Assembly: GCA_002373205.1 (NCBI GenBank)
Contig: DFJV01000005.1
Span: 1-37,483 of the forward strand
Direction of reading: 5' to 3'
Length of the DNA: 37,483 nucleotides
Source of the DNA: Treponema sp. UBA3662
GTDB lineage: Bacteria; Spirochaetota; Spirochaetia; Treponematales; Treponemataceae
Each line of letters begins with the position of its first letter. Within the stretch, counting starts at the first letter, position 1. The position numbers were made by a program, and so were the translations under genes. Shown here piece by piece: positions 7,397-13,233 of the stretch. Below the pieces are notes generated by a model. That model had not been told where the DNA came from. It made no database searches and worked only from the letters and a program-made list of their open reading frames with translations.

Positions 7397-8385
7397 TGAC
7401 CGTAAGAAATATAGATAATTTTACATGTGAAAAAGATTGTGTATATGAGGATGAAATTTATTCAGTTCGTGACAATGGTGCTGTAATGCGACATTCTCGA
7501 AGTGAAGGACGAAAGCGAAAGCTTGATGGTGAATGGACTTTTGGGAATGTGGATAAAAATACTGGGTATTTGCTTATTGCAGGGACAAGAGTTCATAGAA
7601 TTGTGGCGACAGCCTTTCATGGGGAAGCTCCTGCAAAAGAATATGTTGTGGATCATATAAATACAAATAAGCAGGATAACAGGCCAGAAAATTTGCGTTG
7701 GGTAACTAAGCTTGAAAACATAATCCTTAATCCGATTACTTGTAAGAAAATAATGTATTTGACTGGGTTGCCTATTGATTATGTTCTTCAACACATAGAA
7801 ATCTTGCGTAAAATAGATTTGCCGCCTAATATAACTTGGATGCGTACCGTAACAGCACAGGAAAGCAAAAACTGTTATGAAAATTTACTACATTGGGCAA
7901 AAGGAGATGGTGTTCGACCAACAGAAAAAAGAGGTTGCATAGGAGAGTGGATTTATCAAAGAAGATTTTTTACTGGAAGTGACAAAGAAAGTCATTTGGT
8001 TTATACGAAGACGGAAAATGCAGTACATGATGAAAATAGAATTAGACTTCCTGCTGAATATCCATGTTGTCCTGGAGGGCTTCATGAACATACGTTGGAG
8101 GAATATTTGCAGAATCTAAAACCGGGGGCGTTATTTTTTGAAACAAAATATTCACATTCTTTGGTTGCTGAAGCTGTAATTTATGATAAGAAATTGATTG
8201 TAAGAACCGAATCTGCTGTTGAGACGATAAAGCCTTATCATGTTTCTGTTATTACACTTGTGAACAATGTTTTTGTTCATAACCTCTATAAATCTTGTTT
8301 TAAGGAGGATAGTTCTAAAAAATATTTTACAATTCTACAAGGCAAAGAATGGACAGGCGGAGATGTGTTTGATGACTTTTGCTAA
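7396..8385 (+). CDS. HNH endonuclease with long C-terminal extension
   Basis: 329 residues. The N-terminal part resembles NUMOD4/HNH_3 homing-type proteins: EIYSVRDNGAVMRH (about 21-34), then HRIVATAFHGEAP and the HNH core VVDHINTNKQDNRPENLRWVT (about 94-114), with the His and Asn residues that coordinate metal and activate water. The roughly 200 residues after it (including ENLLHWAKGDG and CIGEWIYQRRF) are not recognised and may give specificity or partner contacts. The ATG overlaps the RNase III stop by one base, so the two are translationally coupled. The stop codon lies inside a terminator hairpin. The gene shares the AT-rich composition of its partner. It could be a solitary homing-type nuclease that inserted next to the RNase III gene, but the coupling argues for a joint unit. 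Confidence 0.8.
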   Translation: MTVRNIDNFTCEKDCVYEDEIYSVRDNGAVMRHSRSEGRKRKLDGEWTFGNVDKNTGYLLIAGTRVHRIVATAFHGEAPAKEYVVDHINTNKQDNRPENLRWVTKLENIILNPITCKKIMYLTGLPIDYVLQHIEILRKIDLPPNITWMRTVTAQESKNCYENLLHWAKGDGVRPTEKRGCIGEWIYQRRFFTGSDKESHLVYTKTENAVHDENRIRLPAEYPCCPGGLHEHTLEEYLQNLKPGALFFETKYSHSLVAEAVIYDKKLIVRTESAVETIKPYHVSVITLVNNVFVHNLYKSCFKEDSSKKYFTILQGKEWTGGDVFDDFC

Positions 8386-8408
8386 AAGTCATGCTATAAT
8401 TTTTTTTG
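8372..8408 (+). terminator. Terminator overlapping the HNH stop codon
   Basis: A perfect 9-bp stem (ATGACTTTT at 8372-8380 with AAAAGTCAT at 8384-8392) and GCT loop contains the TAA stop (8383-8385). After GCTATAA it runs into a T tract. The same bases include the -10 box of the next gene. Confidence 0.7.
8392..8400 (+). promoter_or_regulatory. Extended -10 promoter of the small lipoprotein
   Basis: TGCTATAAT at 8392-8400 is a perfect extended -10. TTGATG at 8369 is too far away (20 nt) to be a standard -35. It lies at the foot of the terminator hairpin. Confidence 0.5.
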
Positions 8409-8422
8409 ATAGGAGTGTTTAT

Positions 8423-8806
8423 ATGAAGAAAATTTTTGGTGTATTTTTTATGTTTGCAGTTTCGCTCGCATTTGTTGCTTGTGCGAGTGGCAATGCTCTT
8501 GTTACAGGAACTCAGCGTCCTGCTACAAATCCCGAAAGTGTTGTGATTTATACGGAAGCACCGGAAAAATATGAGGTAATCGGAATTGTGAATGCTTCTA
8601 GCGATGCAACTGGTAGTGCGCAGACAGATTTGAATTATGCTGTGGCTGAATTAAAAAAACAAGCTGCAAAAATTGGTGCAAATGGAATTATTTTGCAGGA
8701 TGTTTCTTCTTCAAAAGGTGACAGTGTCCTTATCGGAAATGTGTTGGTGTCTGAGGATAAACAAAAAGTTTCCGGCAAAGCAATTTACGTGTTCGGCAAA
8801 GAATAA
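8423..8806 (+). CDS. Small lipoprotein, DUF4156/YbjQ-like
   Basis: 127 residues from the ATG at 8423, chosen because AGGAG lies 7 nt upstream; the open frame extends further 5' but into the HNH gene. MKKIFGVFFMFAVSLAFVAC is a lipoprotein signal ending at a spirochaete-type lipobox, with Cys20 as the lipidated residue. The mature part has a Ser/Thr-rich linker, then a compact alpha/beta domain (YEVIGIVNASSDATG, AELKKQAAKIGANGIIL) like DUF4156/YbjQ-type small envelope proteins, and ends with GKAIYVFGKE. Role unknown. It shares the AT-rich composition of the island. It has its own promoter, so it is probably not part of the RNase III/HNH unit. Confidence 0.75.
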   Translation: MKKIFGVFFMFAVSLAFVACASGNALVTGTQRPATNPESVVIYTEAPEKYEVIGIVNASSDATGSAQTDLNYAVAELKKQAAKIGANGIILQDVSSSKGDSVLIGNVLVSEDKQKVSGKAIYVFGKE

Positions 8807-8932
8807 AATTTGTTGCTAAAAGTTATCTTCTGTTCTCTGCAAAAGAAAGAGTATTCTTGCTTGTTTGAAAAAGTGTCCTTGTGTAGGCAGGAACGCTGTG
8901 GTGGAAGGGAAGTAGATTTGTTTGCGGGTGTA

Positions 8933-8941
8933 TGGTATAAT
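8933..8941 (+). promoter_or_regulatory. Extended -10 promoter of the toxin-antitoxin module
   Basis: TGGTATAAT at 8933-8941 lies 19 nt before the antitoxin ATG. No clear -35 is seen. The 154 nt between the lipoprotein and the antitoxin hold nothing else recognisable. Confidence 0.5.
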
Positions 8942-8960
8942 AAACTCATGGAGGTGAAAA

Positions 8961-9176
8961 ATGCCGTATGCAGTATTAGAACAGAAACTTCGCATGATTC
9001 CTGAACAGGATTTTGAATTTGTTTCTCGTTTTCTTGACATGGTTCTAAGCAGCAGTAAGAACCGGGCTAATGCGGAATATCTTGAGATGTTGGATAGGAG
9101 CTATGATCAGCTTGAAAAGGGGGATGTTGTTGTAAAATCTATGTCTGAGCTTCGGGACATGGAGAATGGTTTATGA
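8961..9176 (+). CDS. Antitoxin of a YoeB-type toxin-antitoxin pair
   Basis: 71 residues: a helical N-terminal half (MPYAVLEQKLRMIPEQDFEFVSRFLDMVL) and an acidic C-terminal half ending VVVKSMSELRDMENGL, the part expected to wrap the toxin. It is identified mainly by position: GGAGGT 5 nt before its ATG, and a stop overlapping the toxin start as ATGA, the classic arrangement. The N-terminus does not clearly match Phd/YefM; a RelB-like or unassigned antitoxin is equally possible. Antitoxin and complex would be expected to repress the promoter at 8933-8941. Confidence 0.7.
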   Translation: MPYAVLEQKLRMIPEQDFEFVSRFLDMVLSSSKNRANAEYLEMLDRSYDQLEKGDVVVKSMSELRDMENGL

Positions 9177-9434
9177 ATGATTTTACGTTCACAAAAGAAG
9201 CGTTCTCTCAGTATATGTACTGGCAAGTTCAGGACAAAAAAAACTCTGAAGAAAATAAATGACTTGCTGGAAGATATACGCAGAAATGGTGCTTTGCAAG
9301 GAATTGGCAAACCTGAGTCCTTAAAGAGGCATCCTGGATATTCGCGCAGGATAGATAAGGAGAACCGACTTGTGTATGTAATTGATGAGCTGAACAATAT
9401 AAAGATTATTTCCTGTAAGGGTCATTATGAGTAG
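9173..9434 (+). pseudogene. yoeB: YoeB/Txe-family mRNA interferase toxin, frameshifted
   Basis: The start ATG at 9173 overlaps the antitoxin stop and reads MNDFTFTKEAFSQYMYWQVQDKK, a normal YoeB start. It then hits a stop codon after 29 residues, because a run of eight A (9235-9243 region) shifts the frame. Reading seven A instead restores TLKKINDLLEDIRRNG, GIGKPESLKRHPGYSRRID and a C-terminal GHYE. The restored protein is about 86 residues, matching the roughly 84-residue family, and keeps the Glu, Arg and terminal His-Tyr used to cut mRNA at the ribosome. The downstream frame has its own ATG at 9177 but encodes an unrelated N-terminus. It may be a true inactivation, an assembly error in the homopolymer, or slippage. 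Confidence 0.8.
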
Positions 9435-9498
9435 CTTCTTTTTTTTGAGTAGAAAAATGCTGCTGCGAATGAATTTCATGAATTAACCTGTCTGTAAC

Positions 9499-9600
9499 CC
9501 CACGCGTTAGGGATTGGAGGGGCGGCGTAGCCGTTCGCGGCTTGTCCGCGAATGGAGCGATAGCGGAACCCCGGAAAGCCCGACCCCGCGTGAGCGGGGG
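9499..9600 (+). repeat. Dispersed repeat family 1, copy c
   Basis: Begins AGGGATTGGAGGGGCGGCG, contains a hairpin (TTCGCGG with CCGCGAA) and ends GCGGAACCCCGGAAAGCCC, followed by a CCCCGCGTGAGCGGGG hairpin. It lies between the toxin gene and pfk and fills most of the 267-nt gap. ORFs across it on both strands are not believed. Confidence 0.75.
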
Positions 9601-9666
9601 AACGCCCAGAGAATCTTCGAGAGACGCCCAGCGCAGCTTCAAGGGACGCACAAAGAAAGATTCACC

Positions 9667-9695
9667 TTGTTAAATCAATTTTCTTGTGCTATACT
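9667..9695 (+). promoter_or_regulatory. Promoter giving a near-leaderless pfk transcript
   Basis: TTGTTA (9667-9672), a 17-nt spacer and TATACT (9690-9695). The -10 ends 6 nt before the ATG at 9702, so the predicted +1 falls on the start codon. There is no Shine-Dalgarno sequence in front of that ATG. Confidence 0.5.
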
Positions 9696-9701
9696 TGATG
9701 A

Positions 9702-10787
9702 ATGGAACCATCTAAGGTAAAGACTTTTGGCATACTTACAAGCGGGGGGGATGCTCCCGGTCTTAATGCTGCAATCAGGGCTGTCTGCCGCACTGCCCGT
9801 ACTCAGTATGGAATGAAGGCGATTGGAATCCGCAACGGATACAGGGGGCTTGTAAAAGGCGACATGGCTCCCCTTGAACAGGATGACTTGGTTGGTCTTT
9901 TGACCGTAGGCGGGACGATTCTTGGCACATCGCGAGAAAAACCTTTTAAGAATCCGGAGAAGGACGAGGAAACAGGTCTTTTGCCGGTAGAAGCAATAAA
10001 GAAGAATTACAAGAAATGGAAGCTGGATGCCTTGGTCTGCATTGGCGGAAACGGAACGAATACTACTGCCAGCATGCTTGCGGCGGAAGGGCTTAACGTG
10101 ATTGGTCTTCCAAAAACAATAGACAACGACATTGTTCACACGGACATGACTTTTGGCTTTCACACAGCGCTCGACGTTGCAACTGATGCCATTGACCGCA
10201 TTCACACAACCGCTCACAGCCACAGCAGAATCATGGTGATTGAAGTTATGGGCCACAAGGCGGGTTGGCTGGGGCTTTATTCAGGTATTGCCGGCGGTGG
10301 GGACGTTATCTTGATTCCTGAAATTCCTTATGACATTTCCTGCGTTGCAAAGAAGGTTGAAGAGCGCCGTGATGCAGGAAGAAACTTTTCTATTATAGTA
10401 GTTGCCGAAGGTGCAAAGAGCCGCGAAGAGTCGCTTTTGGACAAAAAGGCTTTTAAGAAGGCAAGGGCTGCCATGCCCTATTCAATTGCCTACCGTGTTG
10501 CACATGAACTGGAAAACGCTACCGGTTTGGAAAGCCGCGTTACAGTTCTGGGCTATTTGCAGAGGGGCGGAACTCCAAGTTCTTACGACAGGGTTCTTGC
10601 CACTAGGTTTGGAACAGAAGCCGCACATTTTTTGGCTGAAGGTGATTTTGGAAAGCTTGTTGCCCTGCAGAACGGTCAGATTGTCGGCGTTCCATTGGAA
10701 GAAATTGCAGGCCGCGTAAAGAATATTCCTGTTGACCATCCGATGATAAAAACTGCGCGTGAACTTGGAACATGTTTGGGGGACTAG
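9702..10787 (+). CDS. Phosphofructokinase (mixed ATP/PPi group)
   Basis: 361 residues of the PfkA superfamily, phosphorylating fructose 6-phosphate to the 1,6-bisphosphate in glycolysis. Landmarks are GILTSGGDAPGLNAAIRA (10-27), GGNGT (115-119), the catalytic PKTIDNDI (137-144) with its two Asp, MGHKAGW (183-189) and GYLQRGGTPSSYDR near the C-terminus. The residue following GGN is Gly (118), as in ATP enzymes, while Lys138 of PKTIDND is typical of PPi enzymes. This Gly plus Lys combination is found in group III PFKs that use ATP, but the donor cannot be decided by reading alone. Spirochaetes often also carry a longer PPi-PFK. No SD is present; see the promoter at 9667-9695. The gene runs directly into the next one. 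Confidence 0.9.
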   Translation: MEPSKVKTFGILTSGGDAPGLNAAIRAVCRTARTQYGMKAIGIRNGYRGLVKGDMAPLEQDDLVGLLTVGGTILGTSREKPFKNPEKDEETGLLPVEAIKKNYKKWKLDALVCIGGNGTNTTASMLAAEGLNVIGLPKTIDNDIVHTDMTFGFHTALDVATDAIDRIHTTAHSHSRIMVIEVMGHKAGWLGLYSGIAGGGDVILIPEIPYDISCVAKKVEERRDAGRNFSIIVVAEGAKSREESLLDKKAFKKARAAMPYSIAYRVAHELENATGLESRVTVLGYLQRGGTPSSYDRVLATRFGTEAAHFLAEGDFGKLVALQNGQIVGVPLEEIAGRVKNIPVDHPMIKTARELGTCLGD

Positions 10788-10788
10788 A

Positions 10789-11688
10789 GTGGGAAACTTT
10801 AACTGTCACTTTTGCCACATTTGCGATGGATACGGTTGTATTGGCGAGATGCCCGGAATGGGTGGGCCTTTTCTTAGCCGCAATTTTATTGCCAACTGTT
10901 CAGACTGGAATGATTTTGCAAAAGACCTTGAGTCTTCTTCCCAGAGGATGGAAGCTGCCAAGGAAAAGGCTTCTTCTGTAAAGATTCGTCTTGCTCCAAT
11001 GACCGGTGCCGTGGAAAACGTTGGCTATGATGAAGAGGAACCTTTCTACTACGACTTGATTTCTGCCTGCCACAAGGCGGGAGTTCTGCTTGGAATTGGA
11101 GACGGTGTTCCTGACTGCAAGCTTTTGTATGGTATTGATGCTGTAAAAAAAGTTGGCTCCAAGGCTGCCGTCTTTATAAAGCCCTATCCCGACGAAAAGA
11201 TTTTTGAGCGCATTGAATGGGCTCGTCCTGTTGCCGAGTACTGCGGAATAGACATTGACTCTTCAAACATTGCAACCATGCGTAACCTTGTCCACTTGGA
11301 ACGCAAGACCCCATCCCAGCTTCTTGCGGTAAAGAAAGAGCTGAATTCCAAGGGCATTCCTTTTGTAATAAAGGGGATTTTTCTTGAAGAAGACGTGGAA
11401 ATGGTAAAGGAAGTAAAGCCCGACGTTGTTTTTATTTCCAACCACGGGGGTAGGGTGGAGACCCGCGAGGGCAGTACTGCATCTTTCCTAAAGGAGCATT
11501 CATCCGCTCTAAAAGGCAATTGCGGTGAGCTTTGGGTTGACGGAGGAATACGCACTTACAGCCATCTTCTTGCGGCAGCAAGTCTTGGCGCAACAAGCGT
11601 TCTTGTTGGAAGACCCTTTGCAAGTGCCTTGTGCCGCGCAGGAGAAAAGGGTGTCGCAGAACTTTTTGCAACTCTTAGGGGACTTTAA
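10789..11688 (+). CDS. FMN-dependent alpha-hydroxy-acid oxidising protein with N-terminal Cys cluster
   Basis: 299 residues from the GTG at 10789, just 1 nt after the pfk stop and preceded by GGGGG; an ATG at 10759 inside pfk is possible. It is a TIM barrel of the lactate/glycolate oxidase family. SNHGGR holds the catalytic His and Arg, and VDGGIRTYSHLLAAASLGA followed by VLVGRPFASAL is the FMN phosphate-binding end. The N-terminus is unusual: C6-x2-C9-x2-C12-x4-C17 (CHFCHICDGYGC), a possible metal or Fe-S ligand set. It is shorter than the usual roughly 350-380 residues. Oxidation of a 2-hydroxy acid such as lactate is the family reaction; its substrate and electron acceptor here are unknown. 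It is co-transcribed with pfk, hinting at a role at the end of glycolysis. Confidence 0.8.
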   Translation: MGNFNCHFCHICDGYGCIGEMPGMGGPFLSRNFIANCSDWNDFAKDLESSSQRMEAAKEKASSVKIRLAPMTGAVENVGYDEEEPFYYDLISACHKAGVLLGIGDGVPDCKLLYGIDAVKKVGSKAAVFIKPYPDEKIFERIEWARPVAEYCGIDIDSSNIATMRNLVHLERKTPSQLLAVKKELNSKGIPFVIKGIFLEEDVEMVKEVKPDVVFISNHGGRVETREGSTASFLKEHSSALKGNCGELWVDGGIRTYSHLLAAASLGATSVLVGRPFASALCRAGEKGVAELFATLRGL

Positions 11689-11739
11689 GCATCTGGGGTC
11701 TCTAAGCAAAAAATAAATCTTTTTTTGAACAACATGCTT

Positions 11740-11756
11740 ATGCAAGGGCATTTCTT
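11740..11756 (+). repeat. Imperfect direct repeat flanking the long hairpin, left copy
   Basis: 11740-11756 and 11906-11922 share ATGCAA(G/A)GGCATTTCTT (one difference in 17). Both are followed by similar AT-rich text (GCAAATAAAAT and GCAAATTAAATT). The long hairpin lies between them. Confidence 0.6.
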
Positions 11757-11771
11757 GTGCAAATAAAATAT

Positions 11772-11871
11772 TCAAAATGAGGCAGTGGGACGTAGGAAAA
11801 AAGCAAGGAGGGACCCTTTAGGGAGGATTCCTTGATTTTTTCCGTTACTGGGGCCCGCTGACTCATTTTGA
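11772..11871. repeat. 100-bp near-perfect inverted repeat (MITE-like)
   Basis: Outer arms TCAAAATGAG (11772-11781) and CTCATTTTGA (11862-11871) are perfect 10-bp complements. The inner arms 11795-11809 and 11829-11843 match at 14 of 15 positions. The apex is CCC-TTTA-GGG. It occupies the 303-nt gap between the FMN enzyme and trxA. It could act as a bidirectional terminator or be a small non-autonomous mobile element. Confidence 0.65.
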
Positions 11872-11921
11872 GTGTTTGGTTTGATGGTTCATGCAGAAGC
11901 CTGGTATGCAAAGGCATTTCT

Positions 11922-11950
11922 TTGACTTTTGCAAATTAAATTATTATATT
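11922..11950 (+). promoter_or_regulatory. Predicted sigma70 promoter of trxA
   Basis: TTGACT (11922-11927), a 17-nt spacer and TATATT (11945-11950), about 40 nt before the thioredoxin ATG. It overlaps the end of the right direct repeat. Confidence 0.65.
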
Positions 11951-11991
11951 CTATATGGAGACGAGATAATTGCAAAGATGCGGAGGTGCCT

Positions 11992-12306
11992 ATGGCCAGT
12001 ATCCAGGTGAATGAAGGAACTTTTGAAAGCGAAGTGTTAAAGAGCGAAATCCCTGTCCTTGTTGACTTTTGGGCTCCATGGTGCGGTCCCTGCCAGATGA
12101 TGGGGCCAGTCGTGGAAGAAGTTAGCGGACAGGCAGATGGCAAATTCAAGGTCTGCAAAGTGAATGTTGACGAAAACCCCAATCTTGCCCAGCAGTATGC
12201 AGTTATGAGCATTCCTAACTTTATCGTCTTCAAGGGCGGTAAGGCTGCCTCCCAGGCTGTTGGTGCCATCTCAAAAGACAGGCTCATTGAGCTTGCCAAC
12301 GCATAG
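11992..12306 (+). CDS. trxA: Thioredoxin
   Basis: 104 residues from the ATG at 11992 (GGAGG 6 nt upstream); the open frame extends further but into the promoter. The classic fold markers are PVLVDFWAPWCGPC with the redox pair Cys31 and Cys34, KVNVDENPNLAQQYAVMSIPNF with the cis-Pro, and IVFKGGK before the last strand. It is a general cytoplasmic disulfide reductase. It is followed 14 nt later by the DTW-domain gene, so the two are likely co-transcribed. Confidence 0.95.
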   Translation: MASIQVNEGTFESEVLKSEIPVLVDFWAPWCGPCQMMGPVVEEVSGQADGKFKVCKVNVDENPNLAQQYAVMSIPNFIVFKGGKAASQAVGAISKDRLIELANA

Positions 12307-12320
12307 GCCGGGTAGTAAAG

Positions 12321-13034
12321 ATGAGGGAACTGTGCCTGCGCTGTTTTAGACCAATATCAAACTGCTATTGCCGCTACGCAAGTGATGTAGACTGTGGCAT
12401 AAAGTTTGTCTTTCTTATGCACCCCAAAGAGGCCAAAAGGCAGCGTACAGGTACAGGCCGTCTTGCATCAATCTGTCTTCCCGGAAGCGAAATAATCATG
12501 GGTATAGACTTTACCCAGAACGAACGCCTTAATTCCCTCTTGAATGACGAGCGCTACTTTCCCATGCTCATGTATCCCGGAGAAGATGCATGGAACTGTG
12601 GCCGCCAAGGTTTTAAAGAGGCCGTTGGCAACAAGCAGCCCCTTGTAATCATAATAGACTCCACTTGGTTCTGCTCCAAAAAGATGATACGCCTTAGCAA
12701 GAACCTCCACAAGCTTCCAAAACTTTCGTTTAAGGGCAGCTACAAAAGCATCTTTACTTTTAAGAAGGAACCCTACGACTATTGCGTTAGCACAATCGAG
12801 TCATGCTACTACATAATCAAGGAACTCCAGTCCTGCTCCCTTGCCAAAGCCGAATGTTCCCCAGAACCTCTTATGTACATCTTCCGAAAGATGATAGAAT
12901 TCCAGCTTTCAAAAGAAAATGAGCGCATAGAAAACGGCCTGCCCGGAAGCCATGCCTACGACTGGAAGTACACCCGCAAAAAAGAAATCCCCAATCTAAA
13001 AGCCGAAGCTGCCAGTCCCAAATCTGAATCTTAG
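12321..13034 (+). CDS. DTW-domain tRNA-uridine aminocarboxypropyltransferase
   Basis: 237 residues. Family members (TapT/TuaA type, formerly YfiP) transfer the 3-amino-3-carboxypropyl group of S-adenosylmethionine to uridine 47 of tRNA. Visible landmarks are an N-terminal Cys cluster (C5, C8, C15, C17, probably zinc), FLMHPKEAKRQRTGTGRLA (31-49), which matches the conserved HP-x-E-x-x-R-x-x-N-T-G-R-L region, and IIDSTW (111-116), the DTW signature. Downstream LPKLSFKGSYKS and RKMIEFQ also fit. It is separated from trxA by 14 nt. No terminator is seen; repeat sequence follows. Confidence 0.85.
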   Translation: MRELCLRCFRPISNCYCRYASDVDCGIKFVFLMHPKEAKRQRTGTGRLASICLPGSEIIMGIDFTQNERLNSLLNDERYFPMLMYPGEDAWNCGRQGFKEAVGNKQPLVIIIDSTWFCSKKMIRLSKNLHKLPKLSFKGSYKSIFTFKKEPYDYCVSTIESCYYIIKELQSCSLAKAECSPEPLMYIFRKMIEFQLSKENERIENGLPGSHAYDWKYTRKKEIPNLKAEAASPKSES

Positions 13035-13146
13035 CAAAGTGTCATTATCTGGCTCGCTAGAAACTTCGTCGCGAAAAACATTTGCACAGCAAATCTCCGC
13101 GCTGCCAAGCGCCATCCATGGCTCTATATTGCCTGGCAAGAAATAG

Positions 13147-13214
13147 CGGGCTTCGGACTTTGAGCGGTTTCCTCCCCTCCAAATTCGGGGTCCAAGGGTA
13201 CTCCCTTGAAAAGA
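13147..13214 (-). repeat. Dispersed repeat family 2, copy a
   Basis: The plus strand reads CGGGCTTCGGACTTTGAG, GGTTTCCTCCCCTCC and, at the end, CAAGGG(N)nCCCTTGAAAA. This closely matches 19418-19484. The preceding 13060-13146 is GC-rich non-coding text with short hairpins. It lies between two convergent genes. Confidence 0.65.
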
Positions 13215-13233
13215 GTTTTTAATAAATACTATC

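Noticed and set aside
9406..9651. Minus-strand ORF rich in Arg/Pro across the family 1 repeat
   Set aside because: It lies wholly in a repeat element, has no SD, and similar ORFs appear in other repeat copies; it is an artefact of GC-rich palindromic DNA.
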